Positions 54,589 through 63,898 of a stretch of DNA of 64,000 nucleotides are shown here, piece by piece. The stretch is from Ruegeria sp. ANG-R (lineage in GTDB: Bacteria > Pseudomonadota > Alphaproteobacteria > Rhodobacterales > Rhodobacteraceae), in assembly GCF_000813985.1 (NCBI RefSeq), contig NZ_JWLJ01000001.1, positions 1,104,453-1,168,452 of the forward strand, given 5' to 3'. The first letter of the stretch is position 1. Every line of letters starts with the position of its first letter. Both the position numbers and the translations under genes were made by a program. The notes beneath the pieces are model-generated. The model had not been told where the DNA came from. It made no database searches and worked only from the letters and a program-made list of their open reading frames with translations.

Positions 54589-56609
54589 CGGGGTCTCGGT
54601 GACCACAGGCGGCGACCAGAAACTTCGGAACTGCTGAGCAAACGCCCTTTGGAAAAGGCCAGGCTGCCTGTTTTCTGCAGTATATCGGGGTCATACACAC
54701 TGCACTCTCCCGTCAGAGGCAGCGATACCGATGCGATGATGATCTGGTTCGGTCCGCATTCGGCAAATCCCTGCGCAACCCGTTTACCCGTAAGGTGAAC
54801 AAACTCCTTGTCGCCCACCAGATAGCGCTGGATTCCACCGGATGCATCAGGCCAACGCTGCGCTGCCTTTGGCTGATCCGCGCCGTCACCGTCATTCTCC
54901 AGCCAGACTGACGCGACAAAGCCGCTGCCCTTGCGTTTGCTCAAGGCCCGGCCCTGTTCGGTCATCACACCTACAAGCCCGCCGCTCTCGGCGATCAGCG
55001 CATCAGGGCGCTGTCCCTGCCCCCACATCGCGATCGCCGCGATTGCCGGAACGACACCAAGCCACCTTGCGCGGCCCTGCCACAGAACCAACCAGAGAAA
55101 AGACATCGCCAGAACAGGCAATACAAAATCCGCCGGGCTCACCACATACCCCTGCGCACCGTTCAGCCCTGAAACCCAACGTGCAACTGCAAGTATCCAT
55201 CTAAGCCCCGCGCCCATCACATGCAAAGGCAGCGATTCGAGCCCGAAAGGTGCCAGAAGTGCGGCAACGACCGCCGACGGAACCACCACCGTCCCCATCA
55301 CGGGCACAGAGAGCAGATTAGCCAATAATCCGTAATGCGACATTGTGTTGAAATGTGCCGCCCCGATCGGCGCTGTCGCGATCCCGGCAATGGCCGACGA
55401 GAGCAGCAAAGCCAACACGGGCCGCATCCATTTCGGGGCCGGCATAGGGCCATGGTCGCGCAAGCCACCAAACGCCGCCACAAGCGCCGTTGTTGCCGCA
55501 AAAGACATTTGGAACCCCGGGCTCAACAGGGTTTCGGGGCGCAGTACCAGCACGATTAACGCCGCAACCGCGACGGCCCGCAACGAAATCGCGCGGCGAT
55601 CCAGTAACACTGCACCCAGCATGACACAGACCATGACAAAGGCGCGCTCGGTCGCGACGTTGCCGCCAGACAGAAGCAGATAGATTGTCGCAGCGACGAG
55701 GGCGCAGATTGCGGCCAGTTTGCGCACCGGCAGACGTAAGGCCACGGCCGGAAGCATCGACAGCCCGATCCGGCACGCGACAAAGACAAACCCTGTCAGC
55801 AATCCCATATGCAACCCGGAAATGGCCAGAAGATGCGCCAGATTGGATGCGCGCAACATCTCCAGCGACGCCTGCCCCATCCCGCTGCGGTCACCGGTGG
55901 TGACGGCGGCAGCAAAGCCTCCGACCTCGCCAGGTAAAATCGCGCGCACCCGGTTCGCGATTGCCATGCGCCAGGCCGTAATACGGACGCCCTCGCGCCC
56001 GTCCCGAGCGGGCGCGACAGTCAAAACCGGAACCCGGGTGTAACCGACTGCGCCGAGTTGTTGGAACCACGCATGACGGCGAAAATCGAACCCTCCGGGT
56101 TCAACAGGACCCTGGGGTGGTGACAGATGGGCGGTTGTCATAATTCTCTGCCCCGGAGACAGAGCCACGGTATCGCCATGCAACGACAGCCGGATGCGCC
56201 GCGGCCTCTGATCAGCAGGAACGTCCCCAATCCGAACCTGATCCAAAGTCACCCGCAGCGCATCCGACGCAGAGCGGTCCAACGCTACGACCCTCCCCTC
56301 GACCGGGCCGTAAAAGCGCCATTGCAGAACCGGCTCTGCAACCATATGAGCCCGGCCCCCCGCAAGCAGGAAACCCGCGGCAATCAGAGCCATCCCGATC
56401 GCCAGCGGTCGCCACGCAACGCGCAGCCAGCGGGTGCAGGCAATTGCAAGCAGCGCAAATGCCAAAACCCCGCCATACAAATCAGCTTTGGGTTCGAACC
56501 TGAGGCCGAAGTACCAGCCGATCCCGACCGCAAGACAGACCGGAGACCACGGAAACAGATGACCCCGCTGGGTCAGCAACGCGGTCTCGACCCGTGTCAG
56601 AACACGCAT
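54582..56609 (-). CDS. comEC: ComEC/Rec2-family DNA-uptake channel protein
   Basis: About 675 residues. N-terminal helices are followed by the OB-like periplasmic segment ([21 protein letters not shown]), the Competence domain core ([21 protein letters not shown] with the HxxxxSGxH-like signature), many membrane helices, and a C-terminal soluble part with weak similarity to the metallo-beta-lactamase domain. The intact HxxxSGLHM motif indicates an intact translocation pore, and the lactamase domain seems shortened. It would move transforming DNA across the inner membrane. Divergent from gltX; the ATG at 56609 is preferred. Confidence 0.92.
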   Translation of the reverse strand: MRVLTRVETALLTQRGHLFPWSPVCLAVGIGWYFGLRFEPKADLYGGVLAFALLAIACTRWLRVAWRPLAIGMALIAAGFLLAGGRAHMVAEPVLQWRFYGPVEGRVVALDRSASDALRVTLDQVRIGDVPADQRPRRIRLSLHGDTVALSPGQRIMTTAHLSPPQGPVEPGGFDFRRHAWFQQLGAVGYTRVPVLTVAPARDGREGVRITAWRMAIANRVRAILPGEVGGFAAAVTTGDRSGMGQASLEMLRASNLAHLLAISGLHMGLLTGFVFVACRIGLSMLPAVALRLPVRKLAAICALVAATIYLLLSGGNVATERAFVMVCVMLGAVLLDRRAISLRAVAVAALIVLVLRPETLLSPGFQMSFAATTALVAAFGGLRDHGPMPAPKWMRPVLALLLSSAIAGIATAPIGAAHFNTMSHYGLLANLLSVPVMGTVVVPSAVVAALLAPFGLESLPLHVMGAGLRWILAVARWVSGLNGAQGYVVSPADFVLPVLAMSFLWLVLWQGRARWLGVVPAIAAIAMWGQGQRPDALIAESGGLVGVMTEQGRALSKRKGSGFVASVWLENDGDGADQPKAAQRWPDASGGIQRYLVGDKEFVHLTGKRVAQGFAECGPNQIIIASVSLPLTGECSVYDPDILQKTGSLAFSKGRLLSSSEVSGRRLWSPRPRQ

Positions 56610-56687
56610 GGTTGCCCCCGTCCTTCGGGCTGGGTAGATAGTCGCCAAACTATGCCCGCTAAGGTTACCAAAAGGTTAATCCACACA

Positions 56688-58094
56688 ATGTCCGATCAGG
56701 TCGTCACCCGCTTTGCCCCCTCTCCCACCGGATTTCTGCATATCGGTGGCGCCCGTACCGCATTGTTCAACTGGCTTTATGCAAGAGGTCGCGGAGGCAA
56801 ATTCCTGCTCCGGATTGAGGATACGGACCGGGAACGTTCGACGCCGGAAGCGACCGCTGCAATTCTGCAGGGCATGGAGTGGCTGGGGCTGGATCACGAT
56901 GGCGATGTGATCAGCCAGTTCGAAGGCGCAGCCCGGCACGCTGAGGTCGCGCAGCAACTTCTGGCTGAAGGCAAAGCATATAAGTGCTTCTCGACCCAGG
57001 ATGAGATCGCGGCGTTCCGCGAGCAAGCGCGGGCCGAAGGGAAATCGACCTTGTTTCAAAGCCCGTGGCGGGACGCCGATCCGGCAACCCACCCTGACCT
57101 GCCATTTGTGATCCGGATCAAGAGCCCTCAGGATGGCACGACCATCATCCGCGATCAGGTGCAGGGAGATGTGACCATTCGCAACGATCAGCTGGATGAT
57201 ATGATCCTGCTGCGTTCGGATGGTACCCCGGTCTATATGCTGGCCGTTGTGGTTGATGACCACGATATGGGCGTGACGCATGTGATCCGGGGCGACGATC
57301 ATCTGAACAATGCGGCCCGCCAGATGATGATATACGAGGCGATGGGTTGGGACGTGCCGGTCTGGGCGCATATCCCGCTAATCCATGGTCCGGATGGCAA
57401 GAAGCTCAGCAAGCGCCACGGAGCGTTGGGTGCTCAGGAATATCAGGCCATGGGTTATCCGGCGGCGGGGATGCGCAACTATCTGGCTCGGCTGGGCTGG
57501 AGCCATGGGGATGATGAGTTCTTTACTGATGCCCAAGCCAAAGAGTGGTTCGACCTGGATGGCATCGGCAAAAGCCCGGCGCGATTTGATGTAAAGAAGC
57601 TGGAAAACCTTTGCGGTCAGCATATTGCCGTAGGGGAAAATGCTGCGTTGCAGCATGAGATTCAGGGTTATTTGTCGGCAGCGGGTCTGCCACCACTGAC
57701 TGACACACAATCGAGTGATCTCATCCGTGCGATGTATTGCCTCAAGGATCGCGCACGCACCTTCCCGGAACTACTTGAAAAAGCTACATTTGTGTTGACG
57801 TCACGCCCCGTTCAACCAGATGACAAGGCCGCAAAAGCCCTTGCCTCTGTATCCGACGGTATACTGAAAGAATTGACGCCGCAGCTGCAAAATGCTAGCT
57901 GGTCCCGGAACGAACTGGAGGAGACCCTGAATTCGTTCGCAGAGGCGAACGGGGTTAAGTTCGGCAAACTGGCCGGTCCGCTGCGGGCGGCGCTGGCAGG
58001 CCGGGCAGTGACACCTTCGGTATTTGACATGATGCTTGTGCTGGGGCGGGATGAAACCCTGGCGCGGCTTTCTGATGCAGCGAACCCAACCTGA
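56688..58094 (+). CDS. gltX: Glutamyl-tRNA synthetase
   Basis: 468 residues, class [22 protein letters not shown] (HIGH region), [36 protein letters not shown] and [15 protein letters not shown] (KMSKS). The start at 56688 is the conserved [15 protein letters not shown]; about 187 upstream in-frame codons are antisense to comEC and rejected. A second gltX copy elsewhere is common in roseobacters but cannot be checked. Confidence 0.95.
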   Translation: MSDQVVTRFAPSPTGFLHIGGARTALFNWLYARGRGGKFLLRIEDTDRERSTPEATAAILQGMEWLGLDHDGDVISQFEGAARHAEVAQQLLAEGKAYKCFSTQDEIAAFREQARAEGKSTLFQSPWRDADPATHPDLPFVIRIKSPQDGTTIIRDQVQGDVTIRNDQLDDMILLRSDGTPVYMLAVVVDDHDMGVTHVIRGDDHLNNAARQMMIYEAMGWDVPVWAHIPLIHGPDGKKLSKRHGALGAQEYQAMGYPAAGMRNYLARLGWSHGDDEFFTDAQAKEWFDLDGIGKSPARFDVKKLENLCGQHIAVGENAALQHEIQGYLSAAGLPPLTDTQSSDLIRAMYCLKDRARTFPELLEKATFVLTSRPVQPDDKAAKALASVSDGILKELTPQLQNASWSRNELEETLNSFAEANGVKFGKLAGPLRAALAGRAVTPSVFDMMLVLGRDETLARLSDAANPT

Positions 58095-58129
58095 TTTCAC
58101 ATTAGGGTAACGCTGCTCCGCTAAGAACG

Positions 58130-58181
58130 GACTGCGCGACGGAACGCAGTCGTTGCCTGCTTTGCCGGACAGCGATCCGGC
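58130..58181 (+). other. Two tandem hairpins in the gltX-gltA gap
   Basis: GACTGCG/CGCAGTC (58130-58136 with 58145-58151, 8-nt loop) and GCCGGA/TCCGGC (58164-58169 with 58176-58181, 6-nt loop) stand side by side just before gltA. No T-run follows, so they look like leader structure or a weak terminator instead of a standard stop. Confidence 0.45.
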
Positions 58182-58208
58182 ATGTGCACGAATGAAGAAG
58201 GGATAAAC

Positions 58209-59504
58209 ATGACCGAGAGCCAAAAAACAGCCACCCTGACTGTCCATGGTGAAAGCTATGATCTGCCGGTGTTTTCTCCGACCGCGGGGCCCGATGTGAT
58301 CGACATTCGCAAGCTCTATGGTCAGGCTGGGGTTTTCACATATGACCCGGGCTTCACCTCGACCGCGAGCTGTGACAGCACCATCACCTTCATCGATGGC
58401 GACAAAGGCGAATTGTTGCACCGCGGTTATCCGATCGAGCAGATCGCATCGAAATCTCACTTTCTCGAGCTCAGCTACTTGCTACTTTATGGTGAACTGC
58501 CATCCGCACGGGATCTGGAAAACTTCGAGACCACAATCACCCGCCACACGATGCTGCACGAGCAGATGCAGTATTTCTATCGCGGCTTCCGCCGGGACGC
58601 GCACCCCATGGCCATCATGGTGGGCGTCGTTGGTGCGATGTCGGCGTTCTATCACGATTCGACCGACGTTGCAGACCCACGCCAGCGCGAGATCGCCTCG
58701 CATCGCCTGATCGCAAAGATGCCGACCATCGCGGCCTGGGCCTATAAATACCACATCGGTCAGCCCTTTGTGTATCCGCGCAATGATCTGGACTATGCGT
58801 CAAACTTCCTGCGCATGTGCTTTGCGGTTCCCGCAGAAGACTACGAGGTGAACCCGATTCTGGCCCGCGCCATGGACCGAATCTTCATGCTGCAGGCCGA
58901 TCATGAACAGAACGCCTCGACATCGACGGTTCGCCTGGCGTCTTCGTCTGGTGCGAATCCGTTTGCCTGTATTGCGGCCGGTATCGCGTGTCTCTGGGGT
59001 CCGGCACATGGCGGCGCCAATCAGGCCTGCCTTGAAATGCTGGAAGAGATCGGCAGCGTGGATCGGATTCCCGAATTCATCGAGCGCGCGAAGGACAAAG
59101 ACGATCCCTTCCGCCTGATGGGCTTTGGCCACCGGGTCTACAAGAACTTCGACCCGCGCGCGACTGTGATGAAGCAGTCTGCGGACGAAGTTCTTGACCT
59201 GCTTGGTATCGAAGACAATCCCAAGCTGCAGGTCGCCAAGGCACTTGAAAAGCAGGCGCTGGAAGATCCCTACTTCATCGAGAAGAAACTGTTCCCGAAC
59301 GTCGACTTCTATTCGGGCATCGTGATGGAGGCGATGGGCTTCCCGACCTCGATGTTTACCCCGATCTTCGCATTGTCTCGCACGGTTGGCTGGGTCAGCC
59401 AGTGGAAGGAAATGATTGCCGATCCACAGAACAAGATCGGCCGTCCGCGTCAGTTGTATCTGGGTGCGACAAGCCGCGACTACGTCGATATCGAGAACCG
59501 CTGA
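58209..59504 (+). CDS. gltA: Citrate synthase (type II)
   Basis: 431 residues. [55 protein letters not shown] with the first catalytic His, [36 protein letters not shown] with the second His, and [10 protein letters not shown] at the end. It joins acetyl-CoA and oxaloacetate in the TCA cycle. GGGA lies about 6 nt before ATG 58209. A clear terminator follows. Confidence 0.96.
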   Translation: MTESQKTATLTVHGESYDLPVFSPTAGPDVIDIRKLYGQAGVFTYDPGFTSTASCDSTITFIDGDKGELLHRGYPIEQIASKSHFLELSYLLLYGELPSARDLENFETTITRHTMLHEQMQYFYRGFRRDAHPMAIMVGVVGAMSAFYHDSTDVADPRQREIASHRLIAKMPTIAAWAYKYHIGQPFVYPRNDLDYASNFLRMCFAVPAEDYEVNPILARAMDRIFMLQADHEQNASTSTVRLASSSGANPFACIAAGIACLWGPAHGGANQACLEMLEEIGSVDRIPEFIERAKDKDDPFRLMGFGHRVYKNFDPRATVMKQSADEVLDLLGIEDNPKLQVAKALEKQALEDPYFIEKKLFPNVDFYSGIVMEAMGFPTSMFTPIFALSRTVGWVSQWKEMIADPQNKIGRPRQLYLGATSRDYVDIENR

Positions 59505-59529
59505 CACCACCGTCGGAAGTCTACAGAAA

Positions 59530-59557
59530 GGCCCCGTTTATCGGGGTCTTTCTTGTT
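59530..59557 (+). terminator. Rho-independent terminator of gltA
   Basis: GGCCCCG (59530-59536) and CGGGGTC (59542-59548) enclose a 5-nt loop and are followed by TTTCTTGTTT, 26 nt after the gltA stop. Confidence 0.9.
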
Positions 59558-59678
59558 TATAAGCGTTACCAAAATGAAACCGTTCTGAACCAATCGCAAA
59601 CTATCGGGTTGATCTTTCTTTCCGCGATGCTCCGTTCAGCTTAGTGTTGCCGGACCCGCGAATGGTTTTCTGGTCCTC

Positions 59679-60623
59679 ATGCGTTTCTCCATATTGTTCT
59701 TGCCATTGTTGCTGCTTGCTCAGACAGCATCTGCACAAAGTTTGCTTGAAGATGCCTTTGAAAAGCAACAGCGAGAAAACGCTGCCGGGTCGCTCGCAAT
59801 ATTGGGGTTGGCGGGTATCCCCGACGATTCCGCCAGCGCCATTTCATTGCAATCAAACACCGACAATCGGGATTACGATTTCAAATCAGCCCAATTGGGC
59901 GGCGGCTTTCGCCTTGCCGAAGGTGTTCCAATATATCTTGAGGGGTACATTGGCTATGCGCGATACGATCCCGTTCTGACTTTCAGTGGAACCGGTGCGA
60001 CGACCCGCATACCGCTGAAATGGACCAGCCTCGCTGTCACCGGAGGCGTCGGCTATCAGTTCGACATTGGCGAACAATGGAAGCTGACACCGATGGCCCA
60101 TATCTCGATTGGGCGCACTCAGACCGATGCATCGGTCGGGGCACAGGCTATCGCCAACCGGTTGGGGCTTGATCGGGACTTTCTGGAAAGCGGCGGTATT
60201 TGGGCGGGTGGAGCTGGTGGCTCCATGACGGTCTCCTACGAAAAACCGTTGTCCAATGATCGTGAATTTGAAGCAAGCCTGCGCTACACACATATCGAAT
60301 ACTGGCCCATTGGCGACAATGAGGATCTTCTGGTCGAGTCAACCGCTGCCAACGCGGTTCTGTGGTCACGGTACCGTTTTCCAACCGGCAAACGCATGTT
60401 CGGACGTCCGGTCCGCTGGGTTGGCGATCTCTCTCTGTCTTATCTGATCGGGGATCAGTCCCTGGTACTGGGTACGGACTGGCTGGCCCGCGTCGGCGGC
60501 GGGATCGAGGTTGATCTGTCCGATACCTGGGTCCCCTGGGTCACCACGACCCGGCTGATGGTGCGGTACTATGGCAGTGATACTGTAAATGGGTTTACCG
60601 CAGGGATCGGTATCAGCTTTTGA
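59679..60623 (+). CDS. Outer-membrane beta-barrel protein
   Basis: 314 residues. The signal peptide (LFLPLLLLAQTASAQS) ends near residue 19. The mature chain is almost all alternating amphipathic strands (VPIYLEGYIGYARYD; SLAVTGGVGYQFDIG; EASLRYTHIEYWPIG; GFTAGIGISF) with a terminal Phe for BAM recognition, 10-12 strands by eye. It resembles Solitary-barrel/autotransporter-like OMP domains; no passenger domain is present. It is a single gene between the gltA terminator and a convergent radical SAM gene. The function is unknown. Confidence 0.85.
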   Translation: MRFSILFLPLLLLAQTASAQSLLEDAFEKQQRENAAGSLAILGLAGIPDDSASAISLQSNTDNRDYDFKSAQLGGGFRLAEGVPIYLEGYIGYARYDPVLTFSGTGATTRIPLKWTSLAVTGGVGYQFDIGEQWKLTPMAHISIGRTQTDASVGAQAIANRLGLDRDFLESGGIWAGGAGGSMTVSYEKPLSNDREFEASLRYTHIEYWPIGDNEDLLVESTAANAVLWSRYRFPTGKRMFGRPVRWVGDLSLSYLIGDQSLVLGTDWLARVGGGIEVDLSDTWVPWVTTTRLMVRYYGSDTVNGFTAGIGISF

Positions 60624-60633
60624 GCGGATAGCG

Positions 60634-61722
60634 TCAAAACAAGGTCAACTGATCGCCCGCCTGCGGCGGACGGGCGAACAGATCACAGCGGAGCGGAGGT
60701 GCGTGCGTCGCCAGCCCAAAGCGCTTAACGGCAGCAGCGAACCGTTGCGCTATCATTTCGGCATAGACCCCTTCGCCACGCATTCGGTGTCCCCAACGTG
60801 GATCGTATTCCTTGCCTCCATGCATATCGCGCAGCCGGGCCATGATCTTCTGTGCCCTGCCCGCCTCATGCTCAGCCAACCAGCCCCGCCACAATTCGGA
60901 CACCTCACGCGGTAAACGCAACATGATCCAGCTCGCCGCATCGGCACCCGCCTGTTTTCCCGCCTCCAACAGATGCTCAAGCTCGTGATCGGTGAGACCG
61001 GGGACAATTGGCGACGTCATCACCCGCACGGGCACACCTTCTTCCGAGAGCTTTCGGATCATGCGCAACCGGCGTTGCGGAGATGGTGCGCGCGGTTCCA
61101 TCCGGCGCGACAAGTCGGCGTCCAACGTCGTAAGAGATATACCGACACGTACCAGGCCCTTCCGAGCCATCGGCGCCAGTATGTCCAGATCGCGCTCAAT
61201 CAACGCGCCCTTCGTCACGATGGCCACGGGATGCTGAAACTCGCTTAGAACCTGCAAACAGTCCCTTGTTATTTCACGGCTTTTCTCAATCGGCTGATAC
61301 GGGTCGGTGTTCGTACCCAATGCAATAGCGGCCACTTTGTACGACCGGGCGGACAGTTCGTGCCGCAATATGTCACCGGCATTCGGGCGCGCGATGAGAC
61401 GCGTTTCGAAATCCAAACCCGGTGACAAACCGAGATAGGCATGGGTCGGTCGAGCAAAGCAATAAACACACCCATGTTCACAACCCCGATACGGGTTGAT
61501 CGAGCGGTCAAACGGCAGATCAGGGGATTTGTTGTACGTGATCAGACTGCGGGCGAATTCGTCCCGAACCTCAGTTCGCAGAGGCGGCAGATCATCGGAA
61601 ACATCCCAGCCATCCTCGGTCAGTTCGGTCGTGAACCGCTCGAATCGACCCGCTATATTCGAGGCTGCCCCGCGCCCCGGATGCTTCACACAAACGGGCA
61701 AATGTTCGCTATATGTTCCCAT
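60634..61722 (-). CDS. PA0069-family radical SAM protein
   Basis: 362 residues. The radical SAM cluster motif is RGCEHGCVYCFARPTHAYLG (C-x3-C-x2-C), followed by ALGTNTDPYQPIEK, VGISLTTLDADLSRRMEPRA and VMTSPIVPGLTDHELEHLL. This is the SplB-like PA0069 family, widespread and of unknown reaction. An N-terminal stretch (GRGAASNIAGRFE) is typical. GAG lies before the ATG. It diverges from the corrinoid-protein gene across 295 bp. Confidence 0.9.
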   Translation of the reverse strand: MGTYSEHLPVCVKHPGRGAASNIAGRFERFTTELTEDGWDVSDDLPPLRTEVRDEFARSLITYNKSPDLPFDRSINPYRGCEHGCVYCFARPTHAYLGLSPGLDFETRLIARPNAGDILRHELSARSYKVAAIALGTNTDPYQPIEKSREITRDCLQVLSEFQHPVAIVTKGALIERDLDILAPMARKGLVRVGISLTTLDADLSRRMEPRAPSPQRRLRMIRKLSEEGVPVRVMTSPIVPGLTDHELEHLLEAGKQAGADAASWIMLRLPREVSELWRGWLAEHEAGRAQKIMARLRDMHGGKEYDPRWGHRMRGEGVYAEMIAQRFAAAVKRFGLATHAPPLRCDLFARPPQAGDQLTLF

Positions 61723-61901
61723 GGCTCAGGTGTAGTCTAAACTCATTCCGCTGACAAGCTCCGCACCCGACCCGAGAAATGCGCCAATTCATCCAACCCC
61801 CGAAAACGGTTGACGGAAAATGAGTTTCGCGCTGTGAATTGAAATCAATGCAGGATGATCTTGCAAAAATATACATCGCTAGGTGAAATATTTCGGCCTA
61901 T

Positions 61902-61928
61902 AGGTCGGTCTCGGAACGACCTAGGTCG
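61902..61928. promoter_or_regulatory. Triple AGGTCG/CGACCT element upstream of the corrinoid-protein gene
   Basis: AGGTCG at 61902-61907, CGACCT at 61917-61922 and AGGTCG at 61923-61928. The last two form a perfect 12-bp palindrome; the first and second can form a hairpin with a 9-nt loop. It lies about 90 nt before the start codon. It is either a dimeric operator or two exclusive hairpins. Inference only. Confidence 0.45.
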
Positions 61929-61982
61929 CAATCGTCACAGTAGAACTGCGACGAAATGGCCAAAACGGAAAAAATGCCACCA

Positions 61983-61997
61983 CGGGCCGCAGGCCCG
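61983..61997 (+). promoter_or_regulatory. Hairpin just before the corrinoid-protein ribosome-binding site
   Basis: CGGGCC (61983-61988) and GGCCCG (61992-61997) pair perfectly across a 3-nt loop, 8 nt before the AGGGA site at 62006-62010. It could tune translation start or stabilise the mRNA 5' end. Confidence 0.4.
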
Positions 61998-62017
61998 CAC
62001 AGCTCAGGGAAATGCCC

Positions 62018-62716
62018 ATGTCCGATGAAGAAGACATCGTCCTGTCCGAACTGAACGACGACGAACTCGTCGAACAAATGTTCGATGATCTTTATGACGG
62101 CCTGAAGGAAGAGATCGAAGAAGGTGTGAACATCCTGCTGGAACGCGGATGGATGCCTTATGACATCCTGACCAAAGCGCTGGTGGGTGGCATGACAATT
62201 GTCGGCCATGACTTCCGCGACGGCATCCTGTTCGTGCCCGAAGTGCTGCTGGCCGCGAACGCCATGAAAGGTGGCATGGCCATCCTGAAGCCATTGCTGG
62301 CTGAAACCGGCGCTCCGCGTGTTGGTAAGATGGTTATCGGTACGGTCAAAGGCGACATCCACGACATTGGCAAGAACCTTGTTGCGATGATGATGGAAGG
62401 CGCCGGGTTTGAAGTCGTTGACATCGGCATCAACAACCCGGTCGAGAACTATCTGGAAGCGCTGGAAAACGAAAAGCCCGACATTCTGGGCATGTCCGCC
62501 CTTTTGACCACGACCATGCCCTACATGAAAGTCGTGATCGACACGATGGTCGAACAGGGCCTGCGTGATGAATACACCGTTCTGGTTGGCGGCGCGCCGC
62601 TGAACGAAGAGTTCGGTAAGGCGATCGGTGCTGACGGCTATTGCCGCGACGCAGCCGTGGCCGTGGAAATGGCCAAGGACTTCATGTCGCGCAAGCATAA
62701 CCAACTGGCCGGCTAA
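62018..62716 (+). CDS. Corrinoid protein for methyl transfer (MtbC/MttC-like)
   Basis: 232 residues. The N-terminal four-helix cap (residues about 10-95; VNILLERGWMPYDILTKALVGGM) precedes a Rossmann B12 domain with GTVKGDIHDIGKNLVAMM: D-x-H-x-x-G with His115 as lower cobalt ligand. SALLTTTMPYMKVVID and VGGAPLNEEFGKAIGADGY complete the B12 cleft. It carries a methyl group from an MttB-type enzyme to MeTr. ATG 62018 fits AGGGA at 7 nt; ATG 62012 is too close to it. A strong terminator follows. Confidence 0.94.
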   Translation: MSDEEDIVLSELNDDELVEQMFDDLYDGLKEEIEEGVNILLERGWMPYDILTKALVGGMTIVGHDFRDGILFVPEVLLAANAMKGGMAILKPLLAETGAPRVGKMVIGTVKGDIHDIGKNLVAMMMEGAGFEVVDIGINNPVENYLEALENEKPDILGMSALLTTTMPYMKVVIDTMVEQGLRDEYTVLVGGAPLNEEFGKAIGADGYCRDAAVAVEMAKDFMSRKHNQLAG

Positions 62717-62740
62717 GGCACGAGACCATATCGTGAGACA

Positions 62741-62768
62741 GGCCGTCCATTCCAGGGCGGCCTTTTTT
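62741..62768 (+). terminator. Rho-independent terminator after the corrinoid-protein gene
   Basis: GGCCGTCC (62741-62748) and GGGCGGCC (62755-62762) form an 8-bp stem with one G-U and a 6-nt loop, then TTTTTT. It separates the corrinoid gene from the DUF1638 gene, so the latter needs readthrough or its own promoter. Confidence 0.9.
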
Positions 62769-62818
62769 GTCTGACCCACAGACACCTATATAGCTAAAAA
62801 ACCAGCCAGAGAGATCAG

Positions 62819-63484
62819 ATGACCGGCCCAAAGATGCCAGATGATGACAGCCTGACCCGCAAGGGCTATGTCGCGCCGCACAGCACCGAGTCGATTCTGC
62901 TGATCGCCTGTGGCGCTCTGGCCCGCGAGATTTTGGACCTGAAAGAACGGAACGGCTGGGATCATATGGCGCTGACCTGCCTGCCCGCCATTTTGCACGT
63001 GCACCCGGAGAAAATCACTCAGGCAGTCGAGGATGCCGTCGCCAAGCATCGGGCCTCATACGACTGCATCTACGTTGTCTATGCCGACTGTGGAACCGGA
63101 GGTCTGTTGCAGGCAGCGTGCGAGCGGTTGGGAGTCGAGATGATCGAGGGGCCCCATTGCTATTCTTTTTTTGAGGGCAACTCGGCCTTTGCGGCACATG
63201 GCGATGATGAGACAACTGCCTTCTACCTGACCGACTTCCTCGCTCGGCAGTTCGATGCATTTGTCTGGAAACCGCTTGGTCTGGACCGGCACCCGGACCT
63301 GCGCGAGATGTATTTCGGGAATTACACCAAGCTCGTTTATCAGGCACAGACCGACAATCCAGAGTTGACGCGGCGTGCTCAGGAATGCGCCGAACGGATG
63401 GGGCTGGCTTTCGAGCGTCGGCAGACCGGTTATGGTGATCTGGAAACAACCCTGGCAGACTGGGCCGTGCGCAAGCCCGAATGA
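62819..63484 (+). CDS. DUF1638-family protein
   Basis: 221 residues with the family pattern: LLIACGALAREILDL, LTCLPAILHVHPEKITQAVE, VYADCGTGGLLQAACERLGVEMIEGPHCYSFFEG, then a C-terminal helical half (YFGNYTKLVYQAQ). Conserved Cys and His (ACG, TCLPA, DCGTGG, PHCY) suggest metal or cofactor binding. DUF1638 genes are found beside corrinoid methyltransferase genes in bacteria and archaea, and here it follows one by 102 nt. A part in corrinoid methyl transfer or corrinoid repair is inferred; the activity is unknown. Confidence 0.88.
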   Translation: MTGPKMPDDDSLTRKGYVAPHSTESILLIACGALAREILDLKERNGWDHMALTCLPAILHVHPEKITQAVEDAVAKHRASYDCIYVVYADCGTGGLLQAACERLGVEMIEGPHCYSFFEGNSAFAAHGDDETTAFYLTDFLARQFDAFVWKPLGLDRHPDLREMYFGNYTKLVYQAQTDNPELTRRAQECAERMGLAFERRQTGYGDLETTLADWAVRKPE

Positions 63485-63487
63485 CGG

Positions 63488-63898
63488 TCAGGCGCTGGCC
63501 AGCGCCACTTCGCGAATCCGTTCGATCATCGCTCGTAAACCGTTCGAGCGCTGAGCGGACAGGTGATCCTGCAATCCCAATCGCGCCAGTTCACCACCGG
63601 CATCTACCTTCGGCACGTCGGACACGGGCAAGCCGTTATACAGGGTGCGCAGAACTGCGATCAGCCCCCGCACGATCAGGGCATCACTGTCACCATCAAA
63701 GCGGAATTGACCATTTTCAATGGTTGGATGCAGCCAGACCTGACTGGCACAGCCATTCACTTTGGTTGCGGGGACCTTGAACGCCTCATCCAGCGGCTCC
63801 ATCGCTTTACCCTGCTCAATGACATGGCGATAGCGGTCTTCCCAGTCCTCCAGGAACTCGAAATCTTCGACTATCTCTTCAAAGGCGGGCGTTGCCAT
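63488..63898 (-). CDS. SufE-family cysteine-desulfuration protein
   Basis: 136 residues. VNGCASQVWLHPTIENG holds the active Cys near residue 50 that accepts persulfide sulfur from a SufS-type desulfurase. ALIVRGLIAVLRTLYNGLPV and LGLQDHLSAQRSNGLRAMIERI are the usual SufE helices. AAGGA lies about 10 nt before the ATG. It is convergent with the DUF1638 gene (3-nt gap). No sufBCDS is nearby. Confidence 0.93.
   Translation of the reverse strand: MATPAFEEIVEDFEFLEDWEDRYRHVIEQGKAMEPLDEAFKVPATKVNGCASQVWLHPTIENGQFRFDGDSDALIVRGLIAVLRTLYNGLPVSDVPKVDAGGELARLGLQDHLSAQRSNGLRAMIERIREVALASA

Noticed and set aside
56127..56687. In-frame N-terminal extension of gltX
   Set aside because: Antisense to comEC; GltX proteins start at the [15 protein letters not shown] segment.
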